A stretch of DNA of 64,000 nucleotides from assembly GCA_977017575.1 (NCBI GenBank), contig CDRNVI010000083.1, forward strand, positions 1 through 64,000. The letters run 5' to 3'. A model generated the notes under the pieces. The model did not search any database. It was not told the DNA's origin and was given only the letters and a program-made list of their open reading frames with translations. Below are positions 29,101-40,300 of this stretch, in pieces. The translations under genes were made by a program, and so were the position numbers. Source of the DNA: Paramoeba atlantica (taxonomy: Eukaryota; Discosea). Positions within the stretch are counted from its first letter, which is position 1. Each line of letters starts with the position of its first letter.

Positions 29101-31956
29101 CGCAATGTCCCCAAAATTGTTTTTCTTTTCCTTTGTTTTCGTTTGTTCTTCGGAAGGCTCTTCAGTCTCATCGAATGTGCGACTGGAAACGGAATCTCGG
29201 CCAGAGTTTATTTCAGAAACATATTGCACAGCGATTTTTGAAACGGTTGACAAAGCTTCATCTTGAGATTCTTTCGTTATATTCAGGGCAATGAGTTCTT
29301 TTTTATCTTCATCGATTGTGTGCATGAGTGCTTCAATACATGTGCGTTGCTCTTCATTTTCTTCAATAAGATTGTTAATTCTCGATTGCAAAACTCCCTT
29401 CGTGTCCGATAGTGTACAATTATCTTTTTTTAACTCCATCAACTTTGAATGAGACATTTCCCGCTCTACATCGTATTCTTGCTTCGTAGTCATTGTGAGT
29501 TCTTGCAAATCTGTTGCCTTAGTTTGGAGTGTTGTATTTTCAGCACGCAATGCCTCATTTTCTTTTAAAGTTTTATCGAAGAGTCTAGCCTGCTCTCCGT
29601 GCTCTATTTTTAATTTTAGAAAAGAGGATGTTGTAGCCTCTTGCTGATCTAAAAGTCTCTGTTTCTCGCCCAAAACATTTTTTAGATTCCGTATAGCATC
29701 TGTAAGCTCATGCCTTTCAATAGTAAAGATCTCACATTCGTGTTTGAAATGGGTAGCCTCAACGTTTTTTTCCTCTAATTGTTTTTCAACGTTTTTCAAA
29801 TCGGCACGTACCCCTTCACATTCCTCCTTGTGACCTTTCATTATGACAATAGAGTGCTCTGCATCCGCTACCTTTGCTAAAAGTTCAGTATTTTCGCAAC
29901 GCGCCGTTTCACAGACATTGTGCAGTTCCTTATTCATGTGCTTTTCGTCTTCCAAATGTTGTCTAACCTTTTCAACAGATCGAACGTAGGCATCGTGAAA
30001 TTTTTGATCATCACATAATTTTTTCAATAGCCCGTTATTCCAGTCTTCCCAACAGAGACGCATTGCTCGCTGCTCCTCTTGTTCAAGAAAACACCGCGTA
30101 GAATGCTCCGAAAAAACCAATTCTCCCCTTTGAAACCTTTTCAATTCCTTTTGTTGTCGGTCCAAATGCTGTTGTAAACTTTTACATTCGTTCTCCTTCT
30201 TTTGAAACGCTTCCGAGGACTTTTGCTCCAAGCCCCCCAACAGTGTCAATTCTTGATGAAAAGTATTTGCCTTTTCCAGTGCCGCATTCCTTTCCTTCTC
30301 TAACAGGCGACCGGCCTCCACTGACGCTGCGTGCTGTGTGCGCACGCGTTGCAGCTCGGTCCCGAGTTCCCCTGCACGGTCGCGCATTGCCACGCACTGC
30401 GCTAAACTCTGCTCCAGCTGAAGCTCCGTCTCCTGAGCATGTTGGTCTGTGGCAGCGTGCAATGCTCCACCCCAGGCACTCTCTGCATTCCACACCTTAA
30501 GCTCCCCATCGGCCGCACAGGTCCACAGCCGACTACACACACTTTGGTGAATCACCGCGGAGACGGTGACATACCCGGTGTGGGCGCAAAACTGGCCTTG
30601 GAGCTCAAACGTGCGCAGATCCCACAAAAACACCGTCGCGAGACACACGCTCCACACCTTGCTTCCGACCAGCAGCAGAGCTGTCACAGGCCCCGTGTGA
30701 GGGTCCTGTATGCGATGCACACAACACCCTCCGCGGGAGCCTGTATCCGGGGTGGCAATATCCCAAATACGCACCGTACCATCCTCACTCGCGGACCAGA
30801 GCTGGGAGCCACTCCCGAGCAGCGCACGCACTGCCCCTCGATGTCCTTCCCAGTTCCCACAACAGGACCCGGAGAACAGATCCCAGAGCTTAATACTACA
30901 GTCATCCCCGCCACTGTACAGCACATTCCCGTGAACCTGCAACGCGCGCACCGCCCCCCGATGCCCCTGCAAAATCCTCATCCGCTCACACGACACCGCA
31001 TCCCACATGGTGATCAAAAAATCCAAACTCCCCGTAAACACACACCTCCCCCGCAGCGCGTGGCACATCACCTGCACCCCCCCTCCCTCGGCGTGCTCCC
31101 GGGTCTCCTTCAGCACCCCCAGCGTGTTCCGGTCGAACACCCGCACCATGCCGTCCGCGAACCCCGCCCACACGTGGACCCCCACCTCCAGCAGGCACAG
31201 CACGAACATGCTGCGCTTCCCCGGGGTGGTGCGGAGGGGGTTGCCGGTGGCGAAGTCGTACAGGCGCAGGGCCCCGGTGCGGTCCGCGACCCACACGACG
31301 TCCCCGACAAGGGCCATGGCCCTGGCGTGGACGGCGGGGCGGGTGTCGACGACCCCCGTGCCGGTGAAGTAGGCCGCGGCGGGGAGCTCGTGGGGGGGGC
31401 GGGGGGCGTGGCGGCGGACGAAGAGGAGGGTGCTGGGGGTGAAGCCCGGGGGGCGGGGGTGGGCGGCGGTGTTGCGGTCGTAGGCCGTGGGGAGGGGGTC
31501 GGGGGCGAGGGGGGGGGAGGGGAAGAGGGGAGGGACGGAGGAAGAGGAGAGAGAGTGAGGGGGGTGGGAAGGGGGTAGGGTGGTGGTTGCTGCTGTGGTG
31601 GTGGTGGCTGCTGTGGTGGTGGTTGCTGCTGTGGTGGTTGCTGCTGTGGTGGTGGTTGCTGCTGTGGTGGTGGTTGCTGTGGTGGTTGCTGCTGTGGTGG
31701 TTGCTGCTGCCCGTGAGGTCGAGGTGACGGTGTGGTTGGTGGGTTTTGTGGTGGGGGGAGTTGGGACGACACGAGAGGATAGGGGACGGGAGGGACGGTG
31801 TGATGAGGTGGTGGTTGTGGTTGTGGGACGGGAGGAGGAGGCGGATCGGGTTCGGGTGTGGGTGGAGGTGGTGGGAAGGGTGTAGTGGGGGGGAGGGGGG
31901 GAGGGGTTGTGGGGGAGGGGGACGGGGGGAGGAGAAGGGGGGTGGGTGGAGGGCAT
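26104..31956 (-). CDS. WD40-repeat and coiled-coil protein, about 1,950 residues
   Basis: The ATG at 31,956 (MPSTHPPSPPP) is chosen because upstream codons in the frame have no ATG. The head is a Pro/Ser/Thr/Ala-rich tract encoded by GTGGTGGTTGCTGC-type microsatellite DNA. Next come about seven WD40 blades, roughly residues 200-510 (GALRLYDFATG, FLITMWDAVS, SIKLWDLFSG, TVRIWDIATP, TVFLWDLRTF, ELKVWNAES). Long coiled coils fill most of the remainder, with spacers rich in Ser and Glu and a basic Ser/Arg tail. A beta-propeller plus coiled coil suggests a cytoskeletal, centrosomal or trafficking scaffold. No close named relative is recognised. Confidence 0.85.
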   Translation of the reverse strand: MPSTHPPSPPPVPLPHNPSPPPPHYTLPTTSTHTRTRSASSSRPTTTTTTSSHRPSRPLSSRVVPTPPTTKPTNHTVTSTSRAAATTTAATTTATTTTAATTTTAATTTAATTTTAATTTTAATTTLPPSHPPHSLSSSSVPPLFPSPPLAPDPLPTAYDRNTAAHPRPPGFTPSTLLFVRRHAPRPPHELPAAAYFTGTGVVDTRPAVHARAMALVGDVVWVADRTGALRLYDFATGNPLRTTPGKRSMFVLCLLEVGVHVWAGFADGMVRVFDRNTLGVLKETREHAEGGGVQVMCHALRGRCVFTGSLDFLITMWDAVSCERMRILQGHRGAVRALQVHGNVLYSGGDDCSIKLWDLFSGSCCGNWEGHRGAVRALLGSGSQLWSASEDGTVRIWDIATPDTGSRGGCCVHRIQDPHTGPVTALLLVGSKVWSVCLATVFLWDLRTFELQGQFCAHTGYVTVSAVIHQSVCSRLWTCAADGELKVWNAESAWGGALHAATDQHAQETELQLEQSLAQCVAMRDRAGELGTELQRVRTQHAASVEAGRLLEKERNAALEKANTFHQELTLLGGLEQKSSEAFQKKENECKSLQQHLDRQQKELKRFQRGELVFSEHSTRCFLEQEEQRAMRLCWEDWNNGLLKKLCDDQKFHDAYVRSVEKVRQHLEDEKHMNKELHNVCETARCENTELLAKVADAEHSIVIMKGHKEECEGVRADLKNVEKQLEEKNVEATHFKHECEIFTIERHELTDAIRNLKNVLGEKQRLLDQQEATTSSFLKLKIEHGEQARLFDKTLKENEALRAENTTLQTKATDLQELTMTTKQEYDVEREMSHSKLMELKKDNCTLSDTKGVLQSRINNLIEENEEQRTCIEALMHTIDEDKKELIALNITKESQDEALSTVSKIAVQYVSEINSGRDSVSSRTFDETEEPSEEQTKTKEKKNNFGDIAIQRVTELVSSLYLRGNSGGHAQISLSRKNISSTSVSIPDDTNRMDPLHTKIDTMETDEHTLNEYGAPITVEAIKNEPSVFVTEQQQSILPNARIFTQGSIVPQSEIMCSYRFESIYDKPPTLVSQSHDGLKAIFKRERHFDESPMDTNRSEPSTSKLTHRTFRRVRKTNVTSLPDSKESPSLIISDPGSENTNISNVQLQENSSTNASIHASLLQIQNLQHLLCFGLKLCHAENNSLSTCIDAATQEGMNSLHHLTKALQEVLHPAATSSLPLQSIHSPSELQLHLSDSIDIPKQDLEDAEERLERLSAENQKLIRTLEQHRKEWREVSTQRGSESAYLAPQPKIVSELYKEIENLRAQCTSIESFLEGTMNGATRKLREAEARERQFCQQLEAARPRSVSTTEENRKLPSPSLVPTQIETLFSSPPDASQGVALPSGFDSVSFTGGKWEELLSQDTSYTLLRALLKDTALRTAHAREKATQAENDVLRTQLSLLEHSHVSSDVSSVCLNAAGRCRLVRNCMYDLTPHEESEENLPGSPEFISRDLGFTTPDEALSESMKKTNKIRSLATPSKMEWVSQPAAVPSLGGKTTHISTPLKSLHESDTHRVLPMLPEAQTSHVPTPNKRFATRRAPTRPDLTPSVLQQQLSELRKENQRLAQEIDTHRAAHDAQLAEHKQALEHSYEQRIQFVEEHKKEEVAALHNLVSQLEKDLTAQRVGSEATAQLVSRISRIERELQIERFKASPEVIGEVKITHGEPHHSKGNTAAQSTQSSNTKLLPANTAHIQTFYQNREAKYQTLLELNRELVSQQQVQLHQTSLEKTTKPSPAHARTALSSTMTETLTMVKKLRALVYYFETRPALLRSIYEIHQSLRMLPKSLHAFARVAGVRPLSRTEALSQIQEFQTQVEGIRQGSCWVLGNLFTSYELQHIGASPAVFQPQGLRPTWRDITLPERVSRMVHQSVLPIAQSASQAHISARSERSVSTQSVRSRSHSSARR

Positions 31957-32348
31957 GGGGTAGGGGAGGGGGAAGGGGAGAGGGTGTGGAAAGGTGGGAG
32001 GAAGGAGAGTTGAATAGTGGAGTGCGAGAGAAAAGAAAGGGAAATGGCGATGGAAAGGAAGAATATACAACAAAGAGGAAAAACGAAGGAAAGTCCAGTA
32101 TTTGAGGCGCTGGAGCCGACGTTCGATTAACGAACTTCATGGGTTGCGGATTAAAAGAGTTGAAGAGAGTTGTTTTTGTCAACACAAGCGACACGAAACA
32201 GGCCTGTGTTACAATACATTACGTTCTCCCAGGAAAGAGTTCTTGCTGTGCAGGTTCTATAAAACGACTCGTTCGTTGACCGACGGTCTGATTTTTCCAC
32301 GCGCAACATTGTATATACAGGAGAACGCTAGTCTCTCCACTGTAGCAC

Positions 32349-33050
32349 CTACGTGACGCAGCGCTTTTCAATTCGAGAGCGCGTAAACTGGACGGCAGGA
32401 CACACCCAGTATCCACAGGAGCATTGTGCGCCACATAAATTGTACCTTCCCACCTTAACTGCGGAAGAGCGCGCTGGTTGTCCATTTTTTACATCGGCTT
32501 TAGTAGGGACAATTGAGTTGCATGCTGAAGACGGACAGTACAAATCACCCATAAGTTGTCCATTCAAGGTACGCGCGTGTACGTAATTTCGCACCCAAGA
32601 AAGAATTGCTGAAGGCTCTAAATTTGTGCAGTTCTCACTTTCTGGTGCACCGAAAACCGAGTTTCTGCTTGAAGAAACGGTAGTCGATCCGTTTGTTTCT
32701 GTGTCCGACTGAATTTGGAGGTCTTCTGATGCACGGGGAGGTTCATCGTGAGAATTATTCCATGAAATAAAGATGGAACTACAGTTTGGTGAGTACTCAC
32801 GGGCTTGATGATAGTGTTTATGTCGAAATGCTTTAGGTTGAGAAGAGGACTGAACAAATCGCTCATTATTTTCGCTCGACAGAGTGTAAGAGCGTGGCTT
32901 TGTACAGTACGTGTAAGAATGAGAGGCGACTTGTGTCTCTGTAAAAAGAATAAAGCCACATACTCGACAACAATACTCAGAATTATTTTCATGCGTTTGA
33001 AAATCGCCATTCTCTGTCTCACACGGAACTTCACTTGCTATGCGACTCAT
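32349..33050 (-). CDS. YVH1/DUSP12-type zinc-binding domain protein without phosphatase domain
   Basis: The ATG at 33,050 (MSRIASEVPCE) gives about 233 residues. The N part has CCRVCGFILFTE with a later SHSY, and the C part has ILSWVRNYV, LNGQLMGDLYCPSSAC, KVGRYNLCGAQCSCGYWVCPAVQF. The order CxxC ... W ... G.L.CP..C ... Y...G.QCSCG.W..PA is that of the C-terminal zinc domain of YVH1/DUSP12 phosphatases, which in yeast acts in 60S ribosome maturation (release of Mrt4). The HCxxGxxRS catalytic domain is missing here and not seen nearby. It is therefore either a stand-alone zinc-domain protein or has a separately encoded partner. Confidence 0.7.
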   Translation of the reverse strand: MSRIASEVPCETENGDFQTHENNSEYCCRVCGFILFTETQVASHSYTYCTKPRSYTLSSENNERFVQSSSQPKAFRHKHYHQAREYSPNCSSIFISWNNSHDEPPRASEDLQIQSDTETNGSTTVSSSRNSVFGAPESENCTNLEPSAILSWVRNYVHARTLNGQLMGDLYCPSSACNSIVPTKADVKNGQPARSSAVKVGRYNLCGAQCSCGYWVCPAVQFTRSRIEKRCVT

Positions 33051-33205
33051 TAAATTGCTTTCTTGTATACAGCTACCGCAAAAAAAAAAAACAAAAAGTG
33101 CATGAATACAAGTGTGCAGGATGGCACAAGATTGAACCGAAAACTTCACTATTTACATGAAGAGCACCAAAAAGACCACGCTGTCCTTTAAAAGTCTTCT
33201 CACAT

Positions 33206-34054
33206 TTAAGGCAAGTACGTTACTTGTGTCTCACGTATGTCAAAATTTATGTCTGTAAGGCGACGAAGAGATAAAGGCAACGATGAGATACGAAATTCCC
33301 CCTTAAGATCCTCATTGTATGCCAGGTGCAAAACAACCATGGCTTCGGGCAATGAATTTAGCCCCTTTATACTCACAAAGCGATTATTGTCCAAATAGAG
33401 AGAAACCAAGGATGAGGGGAGATGACCTAGATCAATAGTCCCCGTAAACTTGTTGATAGATAAGTTCAGCTCTATGAGGTTCGTTGCTAACAAAGAAAAA
33501 TCGAGAGGCCCGAACAAATGGTTTTGAGATAGCGAAAGGTTTTCAAGACTTGAAGGGAAAAGAGATAGGTCCAGAGTCCCACATAAATTGTTTATAAACA
33601 AATACGCTTGAACCATGAGATCCGGCATGTGCTCTACTTCAAAAGCACCATTGAGTTCATTTTCACCACAACACAGAATCCCAAGTTTTCTAGGGAGAAC
33701 GTTAAGCGGTAAGTTACCCGTCAAAGCATTTCGAAACAAGTTCAGAAAAAGCACGGATTCGGGTAAATACTTCCAACTTGGAGTCCCGCAAAGCTCAAGT
33801 CGCTGCCATACGATGTCTGTGACGTCCTGTGGTCGAGTTGGATCACAGCAACGTATTCCAGACCATTTGCAAGCAGGCGTCGATGCATTCCAAGTTGGAT
33901 CTGTATTCGTCAAGCCCTCTATAAATCGAAAAAGTTCTATTTCCGGAGGAAAAGATGCTCGAGAAACTTTTCCGCGACGACTACTACTGAAACTTTGAGC
34001 AGATGTACTCCTTACATCCTGTTGATGCTTTCCCACAGTTTGATTGTCTGACAT
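33206..34054 (-). CDS. Leucine-rich-repeat family protein 2
   Basis: ATG at 34,054 (MSDNQTVGKHQ), about 282 residues. The frame is open upstream with a hydrophobic stretch (KIILFPHRLFLKFLHCF) but has no in-frame ATG there, so a signal peptide cannot be claimed. The cap has FIEGLTNTDPTWNASTPACKWSGIRCCD, followed by about eight LRRs (LDLSLFPSSLENLSLSQNHL, IDLGHLPSSLVSLYLDNNRF and others). The repeats match those of the other family members closely in length and in the LPxSL start. It probably binds ligands; location uncertain. Confidence 0.85.
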   Translation of the reverse strand: MSDNQTVGKHQQDVRSTSAQSFSSSRRGKVSRASFPPEIELFRFIEGLTNTDPTWNASTPACKWSGIRCCDPTRPQDVTDIVWQRLELCGTPSWKYLPESVLFLNLFRNALTGNLPLNVLPRKLGILCCGENELNGAFEVEHMPDLMVQAYLFINNLCGTLDLSLFPSSLENLSLSQNHLFGPLDFSLLATNLIELNLSINKFTGTIDLGHLPSSLVSLYLDNNRFVSIKGLNSLPEAMVVLHLAYNEDLKGEFRISSLPLSLRRLTDINFDIRETQVTYLP

Positions 34055-34337
34055 ACGGGTTATAGGATGCTCAAAACAGTGTAAAAACTTTAAAAAAAGC
34101 CTGTGGGGGAATAAAATAATTTTCGTGTGAAACACTTCCACAAATAAAGATGCACAATTTAAATTCGTACACCCCCTTTAAGCGACGAAGATTGAGCATA
34201 GTAAGTACACTCGTAGTAAACTTTAAGTAGTGATTAGTTAGTAAAGTTAATAGACAACATTCGCTCCTCTTACTCTCTTTTCATTCCATTTATTTTTGAA
34301 ACTAACCCGTATACACCGTATAACACTTTTCTTACAC

Positions 34338-37300
34338 TCATAATCCCTTGTTCTCTAACGAGGCCGCGCTGGCCAGCGGGGACAGCACCTTACGCGCGTG
34401 GGGATGATTCAGCAAGAATATGCCCAACGTGTCGAGCAACAGCCGCGCCACCGCCGGGGATACGATATTCGACAACCCCGAGGAGCTCTCCGGCTGATTC
34501 TCCGCAAGGTTCGCCAAGTGCTCTGCGAGACTCATCAACAGCGGTTCGTGGCACCAGTTCGTGCGCTGACACAGCGTACACAAATCCTCCACATTCCGCA
34601 CCGTCAACGTCGCGGTGTTCGCCGGGGACGAACTAATATGATCCGCCAACGCCGTCCACACCTCTATCCTTGCATACTCAATCTCCCCCAGACTCACCAA
34701 CACATTCGCCGTCGTCTTCCCATCAATCTCCTCCATCTCCTCCGTAATCCTCCCCATCACCGCCGCCACCATCTCCCCGTGCGTCAGATTCATCCTCGCG
34801 AACGCGTGCAACAGCAGTGCCAGCTGCGGCAGACTGAACTCCTGAACCAGCTCCACCACCCTCTCCGCCATGGCCCGGAAGAACCCCTCATGGTGCACCC
34901 GCAGCTTGGCCATCGCGGTCAGCGCCACCAACACGTCCACGTGCCCCAGCCGCCCCCTCTCCCCCACACACGCCGAGGCGAGTTCCCGGACCCGGGGCTC
35001 ATCCAGGTGCCGGGCCTCCCCGAAGGCCTGGATCGCGAGCACCGCGTCGGTGGGGCTCAACGAGGCCCGGGTCGCGCGCAGCCTCAGCCGGTCCGCGAGG
35101 ACGGCGAAGAGCCCCTTGTGGGGGACCCGGAGCCGCCCAAAGGCGTGCAGGACGCGCACGATGTCGTGCCCGCGGACGAAGCCCTCGGGGTGTTCCAGGA
35201 TGCGGTCCGCGAGGGCGGCCAGGGTGGATTCGTACCTTAGGGGGTGGAGCCGGGAGAGGGCGGCGCAGATCGCGGAGAGGGGGGCGGGGGGGAGGACGGG
35301 GAGAAGGGCCTCGACACGACGCAGCACGGCCTCGACGGCGGTTTGGATGACCTGGGTGGACTCCGCGGGGGAGGGGAGGTGGAGGAGGGTGGCGATGCCT
35401 TTGCTGAGCCGGGCCAGGGCGTCGAGGAGGAGGACGGACTCGTCGGCTTGGAGGGAGTCCGCGATGTCGGTGAGCCACTCCAGGAGGTCGAGGATGGCGC
35501 CTTGGAGGTTGTGGAGGGCCTGGGAGGCGAGGTGGGGGGCGAGGGTGCCGTCGGGGTGGTAGGGTTGCTCGGGGGTGAGGGGGGTGGAGACGGGCTGGGG
35601 TTGTTTTTCGTCCTCGTGGGGGTCGTTTTCCGAGGGGGTTGGGTCGTTGGATTGTTCACGTACTTTTCGCGTAAATGCGGCCAGTAGCGAGGCATTACTC
35701 GCGAGCAAACAGAGGGTGTAGGTAATTTGACGAGGTGCAATCGGGACACCAGCTTGGAGCCACTCTCCTACACGGGTAATCACTGTGACCAGAAGAGAGA
35801 CATCCCGCAGCGAGGCACAGTGCGCGACAAAGAGCAAACTCTCAAGGTTATGCAGGGAGAGCGCGGTGAGGGCGGGGGCTGCGTAGTACGGTGGACCGCC
35901 GCCCACATTCGTTCTGTTCTCGGAAGGAACGGACAGTCGCAGTGCCACCCGTAACGCTGGCAGTGCGGTCTGTAGCAAACCATGACACTCCTGACGCAAC
36001 TCTGTGAGACACTTTAACACGTCAATGAGCTCCGAGGGAATAAGTGTGTACCGTCGTACCGGAATGGTGTCTTTGGAAGTGAAACCTCTCCTGAAATAGT
36101 CTCCGTAGTGCGTCGGGCACCGCCGTTTCACACTTTTCACAGCAGCGTGAAGGAGCGACTCCTTGTCACTCATCCGTGCACTCGTCATCACACGTAAAAA
36201 GACGACAAACTCCCCTGCGGTGAGTTCCTCCAGGTGGGGCTCGATTACCGAAGCAAACACATCAAGCCAGTCCTCCAGGAACGCCGAGAACAGCGTGGTG
36301 GCACGAGACCCGGGCTGGAGTAACCCCAGTGCGGTGCCCGCAAGAAAGGCGAATTGTCCAGTCTTAGGCACATCCTCTTGCGCAGTTTTACCCAGCGCCA
36401 CGGAGGTGAGAGAGCGAAACATGGACTGTGTCGGAGATCGCTCTTCCATGAGCTGCCCCTCCCGGGATGCCGTCTCCCCGGAATCCTTTGACCCGGTTGG
36501 GCTTGCCATTCCCTCTGACCCCGCCGTGCGGCCCAGCACCTCTGTTTCTTTTCTCCTCGGCTGGGGACACTCCCCGGAGGGGCTGAGGGCGGGGGCGTGT
36601 TGCTCCAGCGCTGTGTGGGTGAGTGCCGCGGCGAGGTGGAGTAACACAGGAGGGGGGACTTCGTAAACCGCCTGACGCAGCAGCGCGGCGACCTCCAGGA
36701 GTACCGGTGGAGGGTGGGAGAGGTGGCAGAGTTGCCGTACCAGAAAATCCGGGGAGACGATGGCGGAGAGGGAAGAAGAAGACTCGGGAGGGGGGGATGG
36801 AAACACGTTGGTAAAGGGCTTGGAGGGTTGAATGGAGGAAGGGTTGCTGAGGGGTTTGTAGAAGGGTCCGAGAGCTCGGAGGAAGAGTGCCCAAGAGAGG
36901 AGCGAGGGCGCGGTTGTGGGGGCACCGTGGGCGGGTTGGGTAGCCCCTGTGGGTTGAGCGTACAGGATGGAGTGTGCCAGATAGGGGTTGAGCTGAACAA
37001 GCTGGGAGAGCTCAAAGTGGAGGTGGGAAAGGGTGTGGGAGGAGTCTCCGGTGAGTTGGGTGCCGCGATCAAGTAACGCAGAAAGACTCCGCGCCGTGGC
37101 CTCGGCTAAGTGACTCATCTCCACGGGGCCCAGTGAGGTGTGTAATGAAACTGATAGAGCGTCGTCCGAGGATGCTCTAGTGGGAAGCGCCTCCCATGGG
37201 TTATATGAGTTTAGCAGCACACACAGCATCACCCACTCACGAGAGGTCAAGGTCTCTATCGCGAAGTGCGTGTCTTTGGGAGGAAATTCCACGAGTACCT

Positions 37301-40300
37301 TCGCGAGGGAAGGTAGAACCGCCCCAAGGAGTCTCGCGCGTAGATCAGAGGGAAGAAGAGATTGCGCTCGAGAATAGAGGCTGTAGTTCCATCCAATCCA
37401 AGTGGTACTGGGAATGTCCTCAGGGAGCGCTATGGAGTGCAGAGATGCGGAGGTGTCGACGTGAGTTACAGCGTGCAGCGTAGTCAGTACCCATCGCAAA
37501 GCAGGAACAAACTTGCTGTGAGCGTTTTCCAAGGACGATGCCTCCAACCTTCTTGCCGCGACCAGCCCCTCCAGACTCTCCCCGAGGTTCACCACCAATG
37601 CTTCGAGAAGACTCTTATCCGTACGCACGTAGAAGTGTGTTACGCATTCCACCACTTTTAAAATCCGAAGTTGAGACTCGGAGAGTGCAATACCCGCAGA
37701 ATTCGTGTCGTTATCTTCTATCCCTTCACTGATTTGATCCGTAAAGGGTTCTGCAAGTGCAGTAGGATCAGACAGTGCGGCGCGACACAACACATAAAGC
37801 GTCGCTCGTGGAGGGTTGGCATACGCTATCGTCGCTAACTCCGCTTCCGTCTCCGGAATTAATTCTGCGTTCGGTTGATGCGGCTTTTCACGTGAGGAGG
37901 GAGCATCAGACGAGGACGTGGACCCGCCAGACGAGGAAGCAGACACCTTTCCCCCTTCTCCCAACCGAGCCGCGCACAAACGCTCATGAAGAACCCCAAG
38001 TGCGGTGTCCAACACGGTGGGACGACGTACGACTTCCAGCGCAGCCAATGCAATCACATCCAGACGTTCTCGAGGCAGACTTAAGCGATTGTGAAACACC
38101 GCACAAAAATGGAGTAGGAGACCCAGCGCCGAGGAAGGTCCAAGGCTTTGCCCTAGTGCCAGCAGTCGTTGACAAAACACGTCTTCCACCCCAGGATAGA
38201 GCGAAGGGGAACACAACACGAGGTTACACTCTTGAGTGGTTTGCGTTTGTAAAAGGGAAGAAAAGGACACAAGCGAACTCTGTGGGGTTTTCTCAGCAAT
38301 ATTCTCTGTGAGTTCAGGGGAGAGACAGGCGGGGAGCAACGCTTGAGTGCTGCATCCAGCAAAGTCCTCGTCCGTGATACCGAGCTGGTAGAGCTGACGA
38401 AGCACGCTCTCTACCTGCGGTAGTGTGATGGTCGAGACTCCACGGAGGACACGGGGGAGGATAAAGCGCAGAAAACGCGAACGGTCTCTAAAAAGAACAC
38501 AGCACTCTCCAAGTTCCACCAAATGTCCAAGTTGATGCAGGACGGGCTCCGAAGAGGGGCTCTCCGAAACAACCTCAGGGGGACTAGTGAGAAGCACATC
38601 ACCAAAATTTTTCCTTAGAAAAATGCAAAACACCCCTTGGAAGAGAGACTGAAATCCCTCATCTGTCTCACTTAACGCACGGTGAATTTTTTGAAGTCGA
38701 GTGATCAGAGAGAAGACGTCCTCCGCGTTCGATTTTAGAACCATTGGTATCGTAAGTTGTGGTTGAAGCTGGGCCCACTGTTTCTCTAGGAGCTCATTAG
38801 TAGCATCTGCGTCATCGGTGGAGAAAGATTCCAGAACCTGATTCAGCGTCAAAGAATGCTCGTCGGACGGTTCAGAGCTCACAACAAGATGTTCCTGTAA
38901 ATCTTTTAGGAATACATGTTTGCTTCCAAGAAATAACGACTGTATTTCAGGAAGCACGTTGCTTAAGTCTCCTAGAATAATTTTAAAGTCGGCATTAGTG
39001 TCTGTCATTGCCCACCAGCATTTAGCACAGCTTGATGCCGCGAGACAGCTGCTAATATGTTCTGCCAATTCACCCATTGGACGACTGAGTTCGTCGAAAG
39101 TCTCGGCGGAATTCTTTTTCACCCATACTCCCGCCTTTCCAAGAGATACGAGAATCTGGGTCGAAAGCTTTATGAATTCTAAATTGGAACTTGACTTAGG
39201 CAAAGAGTTTGCGTAACCTAAATAACGCTTTAGATGAGCGCACGTTTGTTTCAGAACAATCGATGCCGATTCAGGTTTCACGTTTAATGCCTGTAAGAAG
39301 GGTTGAAATTGTATCAGGTTGGTCATACTTCGAATACATTGTAGCAAAGAAGGGTGGACATGAAAGAGCTCTGCACTCTTCTTAGAAGGGTGAAGTGAAA
39401 CCCCAAGTGAATTGAGGGCATTACGTGACTCGCCGAACCACGTGGACGGTTGAGGGCATTCAGAATTGGCGATGGGCGACAGAGATACCGTTAGAGATAA
39501 CAGAAACCGGCACAAAGTTTGAGTAAAAGGTTTAAAACTTTCGGAGAAGATGTTTTGAGAAGGGGTTAATTCCGATTCCGATTGATTGACCGCTTTAAAA
39601 AGTTTGCTACCGGAGAGTTCTTCAAGTGTTTGTGTCACATGCCAAAAAACAATAGGAAGGGTATTGCTGGATGGAAAATCGCTAGACTTCACGATACGCT
39701 TGGCAAAGCGGGTTGCCAGAGAACCAATATTGCCCATTGCTCTTGTAACAGCTTCGGACAACGACGAAGCGGAAACCCCAAGCAATGAAGCGAGAGTCTC
39801 TGGAACTACTATCTCCGAAGTACGGGACAGTCCTAAAGTCAACGACGGAAGATGAGACCAAACTATTTCAAGAATACTGGCATCCACCTCCGTGACGTCC
39901 AAATTGGATGCGTATTGTAAAAAAATGGCACTGACGAGCGTGTGACTGGTAAGCGTTGGCTCTTCCGTTTGACCAGATTTGACCAGACCTCTCTCCTGTA
40001 ACTGCGTTCGCATGAGGACCAAGTTCTCCACGCGCACACACTTTGGAAGCAGCGGGATAGACGTTTTCCCTAGTTCTGGGAACTGCGCATAGAGTGACAG
40101 TAGTTGGGCGGAAATGATAGCACGAAAATATGCAAACGAGCGTGCAGCGGTATTCGAAGGAGTCTTCTCAAACAGAAATGGGATCATATGTCGTTCCACT
40201 AGAGCAGAGTGGAGCAAATCTATTTGCGTGAACTGCGGAACCTTTGCCAGTGCAACTGAGTTAGCTTCGTTAACGAAATCCGGTAGGCTACACGGATCTC

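Noticed and set aside
30439-31578. 379-codon plus-strand ORF with Gly/Glu-rich end
   Set aside because: Shadow of the WD40 gene on the opposite strand; composition mirrors the Pro/Ser/WD40 coding sequence.
34398-35687. Several long plus-strand ORFs over the end of the giant gene
   Set aside because: Arg/Gly/Pro-rich shadows of the real minus-strand helical repeats.
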